From NCBI RefSeq assembly GCF_914271435.1, contig NZ_CAJZAI010000002.1, positions 310,001-374,000 on the forward strand: a stretch of DNA of 64,000 nucleotides. Reading direction: 5' to 3'. The notes beneath the pieces are model-generated. The model was not told the origin of the DNA and made no database searches. It saw nothing but the letters and a program-made list of their open reading frames with translations. This DNA comes from Cupriavidus laharis (GTDB lineage: Bacteria; Pseudomonadota; Gammaproteobacteria; Burkholderiales; Burkholderiaceae). The position numbers were made by a program, and so were the translations under genes. Of this stretch, positions 36,974 to 45,826 are shown piece by piece (position 1 is the stretch's first letter; every line of letters starts with the position of its first letter).

Positions 36974-37636
36974 TCAGGCTCCCTTGGTCTGCAGCTGGTG
37001 GTAGCGGAACTGGCGGCGCGCCTCGTCCAGGCGCATGCCGCCGCGCACGGCTTCGCGGATGGCGTTCTCGGCGTGCTCGATCTGCTCGGCCGTATCGAGC
37101 ACCGCGGCTTCGTGCTCGCGCGGGATCACCACCACGCCGTCGGCATCGCCGCGCAGGATGTCGCCGGGCTGCACGCGCGCATCGCCGATATTGACGACCA
37201 CGTTGGTGGCTTCTACCTGCACGCGGTCCTTGCCGGTGCGCATCCAGTGGTCCTTGCTGAACACCGGGTAGCCGAGCTGGCGGCACAGGGCCACGTCACG
37301 GCACACGCCGTCGATGACGGTGCCGGCAATGCCGCGGCGGTGCGCGATCTCCGTGAGGATGTCGCCCCAGACCGTGGCGTTGTCGCGGCCGCCGTTGTCG
37401 AGCACGAGGATGCTGCCCGGCGGCACGTCGTCAATGTAGTCGCCCACGGTGCCGGGCGGGTTCGATGCCGGGCCGTACAGCAGCGTGTAGGCGCGGCCGG
37501 CCGTGGCGAAGCCCTCGCCGCGGGCCTTGATGCGGTAGCACTGGCCTGCGATGCCGTGCTTGTCCAGCGCGTCGCTCAGCGTGGCCGTGTCCAGCTTCGC
37601 GGCGCGCGCGACGTTGATGTCCTGTTGTTCGCTCAT
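36974..37636 (-). CDS. RraA/HMG–CHA aldolase family protein 2
   Basis: 220 residues, exactly as long as its two neighbours but clearly diverged. It keeps DNGGRDNATVWGDILTEIAHRRG and VIDGVCRDV with the Arg–Asp pair, so it should still bind a divalent metal. The ATG at 37636 follows GAGAG; an ATG three codons earlier is less likely. Possible roles are aldolase on a substituted CHA, decarboxylase of oxaloacetate (a known side activity of the family), or a regulatory subunit. Confidence 0.82.
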   Translation of the reverse strand: MSEQQDINVARAAKLDTATLSDALDKHGIAGQCYRIKARGEGFATAGRAYTLLYGPASNPPGTVGDYIDDVPPGSILVLDNGGRDNATVWGDILTEIAHRRGIAGTVIDGVCRDVALCRQLGYPVFSKDHWMRTGKDRVQVEATNVVVNIGDARVQPGDILRGDADGVVVIPREHEAAVLDTAEQIEHAENAIREAVRGGMRLDEARRQFRYHQLQTKGA

Positions 37637-37641
37637 CTCTC

Positions 37642-38304
37642 TCAACCCTTCAGCATGTGTTCGTAGTTGCCACCCATGACTTCCCCGATGGGCGTGCCGC
37701 CCAGGATGGCTTTCGCCATCACGGACTCCTTGCGCACGATGGCTTCGGCCGTCTCCAGCACGCGCGCGATGTCGCGCGCGGCGATGAAGATCACGGCGCT
37801 GCGGTCCGCGACCACGTAGTCCCCCCCTTCCACCGTCACGCTGCCGATCTGCACCGGAACATTGGTGCCCTGCTCCACCACGCGGCTGCGTGCGGTGAAT
37901 GCGGTCAGCGCGCGACTGAAGACAGGGAAGTCGAAATCAAGGGCCTCGTCGATATCGCGCACCGGGCCATCCGCCACGACGCCGGCGACGCCGCGCACCT
38001 TGGCCCCGAGCGACAGCAGCCCGCCCCAGCTCCCCGCCTCCACGCCGGTGCGCTGCTCGACGACGATGATGTTGTCCGGGCCCGCCTGCTCGATCGCCGT
38101 GCAGCCGAGATGGCGCGTCGGTCCCGGCGGCGGCGCGCCGGTGCCGAGCTTGACGGTGATGGCGCGGCCGGCAATACGCCCGGCGCCGGAGCGCTGTGGC
38201 AGGCCCGTCACGGTGCCCGGCAGCTGCAGCTTGTCGAGCGCGTCGGATACCGCGCAGCAATCAAGCCGGCGCAGGCGTTGTACGTTGGATTCGGTTTCAC
38301 TCAT
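37642..38304 (-). CDS. RraA/HMG–CHA aldolase family protein 3
   Basis: 220 residues. It shares CCAVSDALDKL, SWGGLLSLGAKVRG and VADGPVRDI with the family; the Arg–Asp pair is kept, but the preceding VIDG has become VADG. An unusual GTGAPPPGPTRHLG loop is present. The ATG at 38304 is used; an in-frame ATG at 38418 lies inside the dioxygenase gene. It stands 29 bp after the extradiol dioxygenase, the order expected for cleavage followed by aldol fission. Confidence 0.82.
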   Translation of the reverse strand: MSETESNVQRLRRLDCCAVSDALDKLQLPGTVTGLPQRSGAGRIAGRAITVKLGTGAPPPGPTRHLGCTAIEQAGPDNIIVVEQRTGVEAGSWGGLLSLGAKVRGVAGVVADGPVRDIDEALDFDFPVFSRALTAFTARSRVVEQGTNVPVQIGSVTVEGGDYVVADRSAVIFIAARDIARVLETAEAIVRKESVMAKAILGGTPIGEVMGGNYEHMLKG

Positions 38305-38333
38305 GGTCGTTGGTATGGCTTTTGTTCGGTTGT

Positions 38334-39332
38334 TCAATCCAGGGTGTGCCAGGCCGCGAAGCACAGGCCGGTGCCGGTCAGTGCAGGCGTGCGGTATCCC
38401 GGGACATAGGAAACCCATTCGAGGTCAAGGTCGCGCACGGCCTCGACGGCGATCAGCCAGTTGCGGATCTCCGAGCTGCCCGCCTGGAGCTGGCGCGGAT
38501 CCAGCGATGCGAGGAAAGCCGTGTCTTTCGTGCGAATGGCATCGATGATCGCGTTGTCGAGTTCGGCATCCACCACGAAGTGGCTCAGGCCGCCCGAGGC
38601 CAGCACACCGACGCGCAGATCTTCGGGATAGGCGGCGATCAGCTCGCGCAGCGCGGCGCCAAGCTGGATGCAGCGGCGCGGCGTGGGCTGGTTGGGCGGA
38701 TCGAAGGTGTTGACGATGACGGGCACCACCGGCAAGTCCAGCCCCTGCAGGTAGCGCCGGTGGATGAACGAGAACGCATGGCCTTCGAACTGGCCGCGCT
38801 CGAGCCCGTCCATGGCGGTGATGTCGAAGTCGCGGTCGCACAGCTCGCGGATCATCCAGCGGCCCATGGCGGCGTTGACCGGGTAGTCGCGGTCGGCGTT
38901 GGGCTCCTGTCGGGCCATGCGGGCCTTCTTGTACCAGCTGTCCGACTGGCTCTCATCGCGCTTCGCATTGCGGATGGTGTCGCCGTAGTAGATCGCAAAA
39001 GCCGGGTTGTTCGTGGTGCGGAACAGCTCGGTCTGGTCGTCGCCGACCACCAGCAGTACGTCGAGCCGGGCCGCGCGGATGCGCTCGCGCAACTCGTCCA
39101 TGGCGGCTTCGGCTTCGTCGTAGCGCTCGCCCATGCGTTCGGGCGTCACCATGGCCTCGGCATCATCCGGGGCGACGGCGAGCAGCGCCTCATAGGTGGT
39201 CGGGTTGCCGGCCCGGTCGAAATAGTGCGGGTTCTTCGGGTCGACCTGGCGGAAGCCGTGCTGCCAGTCTTCACGCTGGCACACCAGCATGATGCTGTGG
39301 GAGGAGCCGAAAGCGGCGACGAGTCTTGCCAT
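38334..39332 (-). CDS. Class III extradiol ring-cleavage dioxygenase, LigB family
   Basis: 332 residues. His12 in AAFGSSHSIM is placed like the first iron ligand of LigB. LLVVGDDQTELF holds the second metal region, VLASGGLSHFV is the LigB-family core motif, and SSEIRNWLIAVEAV is the C-terminal signature. These enzymes open catecholic rings with O2 and Fe(II). No small LigA-like alpha subunit is encoded nearby, so it may act alone as gallate dioxygenases do, although it is shorter than those (about 420 residues). AAGGA lies 7 nt before the ATG at 39332. The exact substrate is unknown. Confidence 0.88.
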   Translation of the reverse strand: MARLVAAFGSSHSIMLVCQREDWQHGFRQVDPKNPHYFDRAGNPTTYEALLAVAPDDAEAMVTPERMGERYDEAEAAMDELRERIRAARLDVLLVVGDDQTELFRTTNNPAFAIYYGDTIRNAKRDESQSDSWYKKARMARQEPNADRDYPVNAAMGRWMIRELCDRDFDITAMDGLERGQFEGHAFSFIHRRYLQGLDLPVVPVIVNTFDPPNQPTPRRCIQLGAALRELIAAYPEDLRVGVLASGGLSHFVVDAELDNAIIDAIRTKDTAFLASLDPRQLQAGSSEIRNWLIAVEAVRDLDLEWVSYVPGYRTPALTGTGLCFAAWHTLD

Positions 39333-39358
39333 GGGAGTGTCCTTGCGTTCAAACGCGG

Positions 39359-40585
39359 TCAAACGATGTAGGCGGCGCGCAGTTCGTCCACCTGCGCCGC
39401 GCTGTAGCCCAGCTCGCGCAGGATGTCGTCAGTGTTGGCGCCCTGTAGCGGTGCGGGCTGCGGCGGCAGGTCGCGCGGATAGCGCGAGAAGCGCATCGGC
39501 TGCCCGACCAGCGCGACATCGCCAAGCTCGGCGTGCTGCATTGGCCAGGCCACGCCGAGGTGCTTCACCTGCGGGTCGGCAAACACCTGGTCGATGCGGT
39601 GGATGGGGCCGCACGGCACGCCGGCCTTGAGCAGCCGCTCGGTCCATTCGGCGGTGGTGCGCGTGCGCAGCGCGGCTTCGATCGCCGCATTGACCTTGTC
39701 GCGGTTGCGCACGCGCTCGGGATCGGAACCCATGCCGGGTTCGTCGACGAGGTGGGGCACTTCCAGCGCCTCGCACAGGCGCTTCCACATGGTCTGGCCG
39801 ATCGCGGCGATGTTCAGGTAGCCGTCGCTGGTGGCGAACACGCCCGTGGGCACGGTCAGCGGATGTTCGTTGCCGGTCTGTTCCGGAATCTTGCGGTCGA
39901 CCAGCCACTGCGCGGCCTGGAAATCGAGCATGGCGATCTGCGCTTCGAGCAGCGAGGTCTGCACCCACTGCCCTTCGCCCGAGGCTTCGCGCTCCAGCAG
40001 CGCCGTGAGGATGCCCATCGCGCAGAAGTGGCCCGCGCACAGGTCCGCGAGCGGAATGCCGACGCGCATCGGGCCTTCGCCCGGCTTGCCGGTCACGCTC
40101 ATCAGTCCGCCCATGCCCTGCGCGATGGAGTCGAAGCCGGGCCAGCCCGCGTAGGGGCCGTCCTGCCCGAAGCCTGAAATGCTCGCGTAGACCAGCCGCG
40201 GGTTGATCGCGCGCAGCGCGTCCGGGCCGATGCCGAGGCGGTGCTTCACGTCGGGGCGGTAGTTCTCGATGAAGACGTCGGCGCGGCTGACCAGCTCATG
40301 CAGGATCTTGACGCCCTCCGGGGTCTTCATGTTGAGCGTGAGGCTTTCCTTGTTGCGGTGCAGGTTCTCGTAGTCGGCGCGGTTGTGGTCGCGTCCGCCG
40401 ATCATGTCGTCGCCGCCCGGCGCGCCGGGCGGGATCTCCAGCTTGATCACGCGCGCACCCATGTCGGCGAACAGCCGCACCGCGGTAGGGCCGGCGCGCA
40501 CGCGCGAGGCGTCGAGGATAGTGAAGCGGGACAGCGGGCCCTTGCGCTCGCCGGTGCCGTGTTCGTTGTGTCGGGTATCAGCCAT
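39359..40585 (-). CDS. CaiB/BaiF family (class III) CoA-transferase
   Basis: 408 residues. The catalytic Asp is in VGIPLADLCAGHFC, and the N-terminal nucleotide-like fold (ILDASRVRAGPTAVRLFADMGARVIKLE) and GLMSVTG segment are typical. It moves CoA between carboxylic acids without ATP, for example from succinyl-CoA or a product thioester to fresh substrate. GAGG precedes the ATG at 40585. It lies between the DUF35 gene and the dioxygenase, so CoA entry can happen here by transfer as well as by the ligase at 45827. Confidence 0.93.
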   Translation of the reverse strand: MADTRHNEHGTGERKGPLSRFTILDASRVRAGPTAVRLFADMGARVIKLEIPPGAPGGDDMIGGRDHNRADYENLHRNKESLTLNMKTPEGVKILHELVSRADVFIENYRPDVKHRLGIGPDALRAINPRLVYASISGFGQDGPYAGWPGFDSIAQGMGGLMSVTGKPGEGPMRVGIPLADLCAGHFCAMGILTALLEREASGEGQWVQTSLLEAQIAMLDFQAAQWLVDRKIPEQTGNEHPLTVPTGVFATSDGYLNIAAIGQTMWKRLCEALEVPHLVDEPGMGSDPERVRNRDKVNAAIEAALRTRTTAEWTERLLKAGVPCGPIHRIDQVFADPQVKHLGVAWPMQHAELGDVALVGQPMRFSRYPRDLPPQPAPLQGANTDDILRELGYSAAQVDELRAAYIV

Positions 40586-40603
40586 GGTCGTTGCCTCAGG
40601 TCC

Positions 40604-41056
40604 TTATGCCGGGGTGAACATCGGCACGGCGTAGCCGCCATCGCTCGGCTTGAACACGACCTTCACGCGCTGGCCGATCTCGACCTCGCGCGGGTCGCAA
40701 TCCACCAGGTTGGTCATCATCGTCACGCCTTCGTCCAGCCGGACATAGGCAAGCGTCCAGGCGGCCTCGCCCTTGCCCATGGTGCTGAACGAGTAGACCG
40801 TGCCGAAGCCGCTGGCGTCGCGCCATTCGGTGCGGTCGGACTGGCAGTGCGGGCAGATGTCACGCGGGTAGTAGTGCGGCGCGTGGCAGTCCAGGCACGC
40901 TTTCAGCAGCAGGCGGCCGGCGTCCGCGGCTTCCCAGAACGCCTGGCTTTCCGGCAGCGTGCGCGGCGCGGGAATCTTGCGCGGACCGGCGGGCGGCGCC
41001 TTGGCGGCCGGGTTGGCAGCGTTGGCGGGAGTAGCCGGAGTAGCAGGTGTGCTCAT
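40604..41056 (-). CDS. DUF35 OB-fold protein with zinc ribbon, thiolase partner
   Basis: 150 residues: an Ala/Pro-rich N-terminal tail, a rubredoxin-like zinc ribbon (CLDCHAPHYYPRDICPHC) and a C-terminal OB fold. Such proteins form tight complexes with thiolase-like enzymes and bind CoA substrates. The ATG at 41056 has GAGAGGG about 10 nt upstream; the ATG at 41065 would sit almost on top of that site. It starts 6 bp after the thiolase stop, as expected for a two-subunit enzyme. Confidence 0.88.
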   Translation of the reverse strand: MSTPATPATPANAANPAAKAPPAGPRKIPAPRTLPESQAFWEAADAGRLLLKACLDCHAPHYYPRDICPHCQSDRTEWRDASGFGTVYSFSTMGKGEAAWTLAYVRLDEGVTMMTNLVDCDPREVEIGQRVKVVFKPSDGGYAVPMFTPA

Positions 41057-41061
41057 GGTGT

Positions 41062-42225
41062 TCATTCCCTCTCAAGAATCAGCGTGGCCGCGGTATGGCG
41101 CGAAGCCAGCGCGCCGCCGATGCCGCTGGCCAGTGCCAGGTCGCAGTTGGGGACCTGCACCGCGGGATGCGCCTCGCCGCGCAGCTGGCGCACCGCCTCG
41201 ATCACCTTGGTGACGCCGCCGCGGTTGGCCGGATGGTTGTTGCACAGGCCGCCGCCGTCGGTGTTGAACGGCAGGCGTCCCACGCCGGAAATCAGGCCGC
41301 CGTCGGCGACGAACTTGCCGCCCTCGCCCTTCTTGCAGAAGCCCAGGTCTTCGAGCTGCATCAGCACAGTGATGGTGAAGCTGTCGTACAGCGACGCGTA
41401 CTTGATGTCGGCCGGCGTGACGCCGGCTTCCGCGAACGCTGCCGGGCCCGACCACGCGGCGGCCGACCACGTGAGGTCGATGTTGCCGCCCATCGCGTGC
41501 TTGGGCGCTTCGCCGGTGCCGCGCACTTTCACCAGCGGGCGCTTGAGCTGGCGGGCGATCTCGGGGCGCGCCACGATCAGCGCGCCGCCGCCGTCGCTCA
41601 TCACGCAGCAGTCGAGGCGGTGCAGCGGGTCGGCGACCATCGGCGAGTTGACGACGTCTTCGACGGTCACCACGTTGCGCAGCATGGCGTGCGGGTTGTG
41701 CTGCGCATGATGGGACGCGGCCACCTTGATCCACGCGAGCTGTTCGCTGGTGGTGCCGAACTCGTACATATGGCGCTTGGCCACCACGCCGTAGAGGTTC
41801 TGCGTGGCCGGGCCGAACGGCAGTTCGAAGGCCACGTCGGGCGCATCCGGGTCCGGGGCGCGCAGCGCCAGCGCGGCACCGGCTGCGCGCGGACGTCCCG
41901 CCAACGTGATCAGCGCGACGTTGCAGCGCCCCGCAGCGATGGCCTCGGCCGCGTGCGCCACATGCAGGATCGGCGCGGAGCCGCCGCATTCGGTGGAGTC
42001 CACGTGGCGCGGCTTCAGGCCAAGGTATTCCACGATCGTGGTGGTCCCGAGGCCGGGCGCGTCGCCGGCGCAGAAGTAGCCGTCGACATCGGCGGCGGTC
42101 AGGCCGGCATCGGCCAGCGCGCCGCGCGCCACGTCGGCATGCAGGCGCGCCACCGACAGGTCGTCAGCTTTGCGGGTGGGGTGCTCGTAAGCTCCCACGA
42201 TGTAGGCGGATCCGTTCAGGGTCAT
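41062..42225 (-). CDS. Thiolase-family protein (SCP2/Ltp-like), DUF35-associated
   Basis: 387 residues. Cys80 in DSTECGGSAP occupies the position of the thiolase nucleophile, but the surrounding residues differ from the NNNCATGS form seen in the thiolase at the left edge. The C-terminal GGGLCNNHPANRGG carries the usual Gly-His-type active-site segment in altered form. With the next gene (DUF35) it forms the kind of pair known from acyl-CoA thiolases and from Ltp2–ChsH2 side-chain aldolases of steroid catabolism. So either thiolysis or retro-aldol cleavage is possible. A 218-bp gap with a hairpin repeat precedes it. Confidence 0.88.
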   Translation of the reverse strand: MTLNGSAYIVGAYEHPTRKADDLSVARLHADVARGALADAGLTAADVDGYFCAGDAPGLGTTTIVEYLGLKPRHVDSTECGGSAPILHVAHAAEAIAAGRCNVALITLAGRPRAAGAALALRAPDPDAPDVAFELPFGPATQNLYGVVAKRHMYEFGTTSEQLAWIKVAASHHAQHNPHAMLRNVVTVEDVVNSPMVADPLHRLDCCVMSDGGGALIVARPEIARQLKRPLVKVRGTGEAPKHAMGGNIDLTWSAAAWSGPAAFAEAGVTPADIKYASLYDSFTITVLMQLEDLGFCKKGEGGKFVADGGLISGVGRLPFNTDGGGLCNNHPANRGGVTKVIEAVRQLRGEAHPAVQVPNCDLALASGIGGALASRHTAATLILERE

Positions 42226-42282
42226 GATGAATTGCTGGAACTATTGAGCTTTCCCTATTTCACGACAACATCAAAGCAACCA

Positions 42283-42374
42283 CCGTCATTCCCGCGAAGG
42301 CGGGAATCCAGCGTCTTGCAAGTCCCCCGAAGGGGGACAAAAAGTCACTGGGTCCCCGCCTGCGCGGGGACGAC
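42283..42374. repeat. Three-hairpin dispersed repeat, copy 1
   Basis: About 92 bp made of three short palindromes in a row: ATTCCCGC/GCGGGAAT around GAAG, GTCCCCC/GGGGGAC around GAA, and GTCCCCGC/GCGGGGAC around CTGC. A second copy is at 61590–61679. It fills most of the gap between the TTT receptor and the thiolase gene and may terminate or stabilise the upstream transcript. Confidence 0.8.
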
Positions 42375-42443
42375 GAATATTTTGCGTTGTCATGAATTCT
42401 GGAAACATCAAATAGGTAGAGATGGCTGGCGTCGCGCAGGGCA

Positions 42444-43430
42444 TCACTGCTCAGGCGTAAAGCCGCTGGCCTTGATGACGGGGCCCCAGTAAGCGAGTTC
42501 CTTGCGCTGGAGACGGTCCAGGTCGGCAGCCGGCCGGAAGTCCGGATTCAGCGTGGCCCGCTGCTGCAGCGTGGCGCGCACATCGGGCATGGCGAGCACC
42601 TTGCCCAGCGCCGCCTGCATGCGGTCCAGTTCCGCCTTGGGCGTGCGAGCCGGGGCCCAGATGCCGGCCCAGGCTTCGCCGCTGTCGACCGCCACGCCCT
42701 GCTCCGTCGCCGTGGGCACGCCCGGCAGCAGCGGCGAGCGCGCGGCGCCGAACACGGCCAGGATGCGGACCTTGCCGCTCTTGGCGTGCGGCAGGATGTC
42801 GCCGGCCGTCATCACGGCTGCAGCGAGCTGCCCGCCGAGCAGGTCGGTGACCAGCGGACCGTTGCCCTTGTACGGCACGACGCTCATCGGCACGCCGATG
42901 GCCTTGCCGAACTGCAGGCCGGTGAAGTGTGTCTGGCCACCCAGGCCGGCGGTGCCGAACATGGCCTTGCCGGGGTGCGCTTTCGCCCATTCCACGAAGC
43001 CCTTCACGTCGGTGACGCCGGTCTGGCTGCTCACGACCAGCGCCAGCGGATACGAGATCACCACGGCGACCGGGGCCAGGTCGGTCAGCAGGTCGTACTT
43101 GAGCGTGGCCGACGGATACAGCAGCGTCGGGAAGATCGCGGTGGCATTCGGCGCCACCATGTAGGTCAGTCCGTCGGGAGCACTGTGCTTGAGCATGCCG
43201 GTCGCCAGGCGGCCGCCGGCACCGGGGCGGTTGTCGACGATCACGATCTGGCCGAGCTCACCTTGCAGCTTCTCGGCCAGCACGCGCGCCACGGTATCGG
43301 TGGAGCCGCCGGGCGGGAAGCCGACCAGGAACTTGATCGGCTGCTTCTCCTGCGCCTGCGCGCCGCAGGCAAATGCCAGGCCGAGCGCCAGCGCGCCGCA
43401 GGCTGACCTTAGGGTACGGATGAGGGCCAT
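42444..43430 (-). CDS. Bug/TTT-family periplasmic solute-binding protein 1
   Basis: 328 residues. The signal peptide (ending ACGAQA) is followed by the tripartite tricarboxylate receptor hallmarks VGFPPGGSTDTVAR, VDNRPGAGGRLA and APDGLTYMVAPNA. Bug proteins bind small carboxylates or aromatic acids in the periplasm; no TctA/TctB membrane genes are nearby, so it either shares a distant transporter or acts as a sensor. GGAGA precedes the ATG at 43430. It resembles the second Bug protein at 51871 closely in layout. Confidence 0.93.
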   Translation of the reverse strand: MALIRTLRSACGALALGLAFACGAQAQEKQPIKFLVGFPPGGSTDTVARVLAEKLQGELGQIVIVDNRPGAGGRLATGMLKHSAPDGLTYMVAPNATAIFPTLLYPSATLKYDLLTDLAPVAVVISYPLALVVSSQTGVTDVKGFVEWAKAHPGKAMFGTAGLGGQTHFTGLQFGKAIGVPMSVVPYKGNGPLVTDLLGGQLAAAVMTAGDILPHAKSGKVRILAVFGAARSPLLPGVPTATEQGVAVDSGEAWAGIWAPARTPKAELDRMQAALGKVLAMPDVRATLQQRATLNPDFRPAADLDRLQRKELAYWGPVIKASGFTPEQ

Positions 43431-43477
43431 GTCTTTGTCTCCTGTATGTTTTTGTGTGTGGACCGGACGAGCGCCGG

Positions 43478-44605
43478 TCAGTCCTGCCTGGCGAAACAGG
43501 CCAGGTGGTGGCCGGCATCGCCGAACAGCTGGTTGATGACCATCAGGCGCTTGGCGTAATGGCCGACGCGGCACTCGTCGGTCATGCCCATGGCGCCGTG
43601 CATCTGGATTGCCCACTGCCCGACCTGCCGGCCTGCCTGGCCGATCACCGTCTTGGCCGCGGACACCAGCCGGCGGCGCTGCGCCGGGTCGCCGTCGGCA
43701 ACCGCCATGGCGGCCACGCAGGCCATCGATTTGCACTGTTCGAGCGCGATCAGCATGTCCGCCACGCGGTGCTGCAGCACCTGGAACTTCGCCAGCAGCG
43801 AGCCGAACTGCTTGCGCGTCTTCAGTTGCTCAGCAGTGAGGTCCAGCAGCGCTTCCAGCGCGCCGGTGGCCTCCGCACACAGCACGGCGCTGGCGCGATC
43901 GGCAGCGGCGACGATCACCGGCAGCGCTGCGCCTGCCTGGCCCAGACCCGCATCGGTACCGGCCCTGACTTCGCGCAGCGTGAGGTGCGCGGCGCTGCGG
44001 CCATCGAGCGTGCGGAACTCGCGCACAGCCAGTCCGGGTGTGCCGGCCGGAATGAGGAAGAGCGAGATGCCCTGTTCGTCGGCGGCATCTCCGGCGGTGC
44101 GCGCCGCCACGATGAACGCATCGGCCTGCGCGCCATCGAGCACCAGCGTCTTGGCCCCATCGAGCACCCAGCCGTCGCCGTCGGGGCGCGCCCGCGTGCC
44201 GACGCGCGACAGGTCATAGCGGGCGTCCGCTTCGCCAATGGCCAGGGCCAGCCGGGCCCGTCCCGCTGCCAGTGCCGGCAGCCACTGCTGCCGCTGTGCG
44301 GGCGTGCCGGCCTCGTCGAGCAGTTGCCCGGCCAGCACCACGCTCGACAGCCACGCACCGCCGCCGAGCGCCCGGCCCAGCTCCTGGGCCACCAGCATCA
44401 TTTCCGTCGGGCCCTGCTCGCTGCCGCCCACGTCGGCGGCCAGCGGCAGCCCGAGCAGGCCAAGGTCCGCCATCGCGGCCCAGCGCGCCGTGGCCTCGCC
44501 ATCCGTCTCGGCATCGCCGCGGCGATGCGCGGGGTACTCGCCGTCGCAGAAGCGGCGCACCGCATCGCGCAGCGCGATATGTTCGTCGTTGAGAGAGAAA
44601 TCCAT
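43478..44605 (-). CDS. Acyl-CoA dehydrogenase 1
   Basis: 375 residues of the flavin-dependent acyl-CoA dehydrogenase family, starting MDFSLNDEHIALRDAVRRF and ending with the FAD-contact segment IQMHGAMGMTDECRVGHYAKRL. The middle (LAIGEADARYDL onward) is shortened and less conserved. It lies 15 bp after the second dehydrogenase gene. Such adjacent pairs often form heteromeric (alpha2beta2) enzymes that desaturate bulky acyl-CoA side chains. Confidence 0.92.
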   Translation of the reverse strand: MDFSLNDEHIALRDAVRRFCDGEYPAHRRGDAETDGEATARWAAMADLGLLGLPLAADVGGSEQGPTEMMLVAQELGRALGGGAWLSSVVLAGQLLDEAGTPAQRQQWLPALAAGRARLALAIGEADARYDLSRVGTRARPDGDGWVLDGAKTLVLDGAQADAFIVAARTAGDAADEQGISLFLIPAGTPGLAVREFRTLDGRSAAHLTLREVRAGTDAGLGQAGAALPVIVAAADRASAVLCAEATGALEALLDLTAEQLKTRKQFGSLLAKFQVLQHRVADMLIALEQCKSMACVAAMAVADGDPAQRRRLVSAAKTVIGQAGRQVGQWAIQMHGAMGMTDECRVGHYAKRLMVINQLFGDAGHHLACFARQD

Positions 44606-44620
44606 GGTCTCGGTACGGTG

Positions 44621-45808
44621 TCAGGCCGCGAGGAAGGCCTTGCTGATCAGGTTGCGCTGCACTTCGTTGACGCCGCCGTAGATCGACAGCTTGCGCGCAT
44701 CAAGGTAGTTGGCGGCCAGCGCCGACAGTTCGAGCGGGCTGGCCGGGTCGTCCAGCTCGCCGCGCAGTGCCGCCTCCTCGAACGGCACGGCATGCGGGCC
44801 CGCCACTTCCACCAGCAGTTCATAGATGGCCTGGCGCAGCTCGGTGCCGCGCACCTTGAGCATCGACGCTTCCACCGCCGGTACCCGGCTCTGCTGGTTG
44901 GCGCTGAGCAGGCGCAGCGCGGTGAATTCCAGCGCCAGCAGCTCGATCTCGAACTGCGCCAGGCGCGACTGCAGCACCGCATCGCCGTCCAGCCCTTCGC
45001 GGGCCGCCAGCGCCCGGGCCCGCTGCAATTGCTGCTTGCAGGAGCCGATGCCTGCGATGCCGGTGCGCTCGTGGCCCAGCAGGTACTTGCCGTAGGACCA
45101 GCCCTTGTGCAGCTCGCCCACGAGGTTCTCCACCGGCACCCGCACGTTGTCGAGGTAGCACTCGTTCAGGTCGGTGCCGCCTTCGAGCATGCGGATCGGC
45201 CGGACTTCCACGCCCGGGGTGTTCATGTCGATCAGCAGGAACGAGATGCCCTCCTGCGGCTTGGCCGCGTTCGGGTCGGTGCGCACCAGCGCGAACATCA
45301 TCGAGCACCAGTGCGCGTACGAGGTCCACACCTTGTGGCCATTGACCACGAAGTGCTTGCCGTCCGGTTCCAGCACCGCGGTGGTCCGCACCGCCGCCAG
45401 GTCGGACCCGGCGCCCGGCTCGGAGAAGCCCTGCGCCCACCACGTATTGCTCTGGCGGATGTCGGGCAGGTACTTCGCCTTCTGCTCGGGCGTGCCGAAC
45501 GCGATCAGCACCGGGCCCAGCATCTGGATGCCGCTGGCGATGATGCGCGGCGCGCCGCCCAGCATGGTTTCCTCGTCGAAGATATAGCGCTGCACGTGGT
45601 TCCAGCCCGGGCCGCCATGTTCGACGGGCCAGCCCGGCGTCAGCCAGCCGCGCGCTTCGAGGATGCGGAACCACGTCACATAGTCGGCATGTTCCAGCCG
45701 CAGGCCGAGTTCGACCTTGCGCCGGATATCAGCGGGCAGCTTCGCCTTGACGAAGGCGCGCACCTCCTGGCGGAACGCTTCGTCGGCGGGGGAAAAAGTC
45801 AGCTTCAT
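44621..45808 (-). CDS. Acyl-CoA dehydrogenase 2
   Basis: 395 residues, full-length family member. QGFSEPGAGSDLAAVRTTA is the substrate-binding loop and YGGVNEVQRNLISKAFLAA the C-terminal signature. It introduces an alpha,beta double bond into an acyl-CoA, passing electrons to ETF. It lies 18 bp downstream of the ADP-forming ligase and 15 bp upstream of dehydrogenase 1, so activation and first oxidation are co-transcribed. Confidence 0.94.
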   Translation of the reverse strand: MKLTFSPADEAFRQEVRAFVKAKLPADIRRKVELGLRLEHADYVTWFRILEARGWLTPGWPVEHGGPGWNHVQRYIFDEETMLGGAPRIIASGIQMLGPVLIAFGTPEQKAKYLPDIRQSNTWWAQGFSEPGAGSDLAAVRTTAVLEPDGKHFVVNGHKVWTSYAHWCSMMFALVRTDPNAAKPQEGISFLLIDMNTPGVEVRPIRMLEGGTDLNECYLDNVRVPVENLVGELHKGWSYGKYLLGHERTGIAGIGSCKQQLQRARALAAREGLDGDAVLQSRLAQFEIELLALEFTALRLLSANQQSRVPAVEASMLKVRGTELRQAIYELLVEVAGPHAVPFEEAALRGELDDPASPLELSALAANYLDARKLSIYGGVNEVQRNLISKAFLAA

Positions 45809-45826
45809 GGTGTATGTGCCGTAGGT

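Noticed and set aside
36309..38304. Calling the three RraA-like genes ribonuclease E inhibitors
   Set aside because: RraA fold does not imply RNase E regulation. The kept metal-site Arg–Asp pair and the position behind a ring-cleavage dioxygenase favour aldolase-type enzymes.
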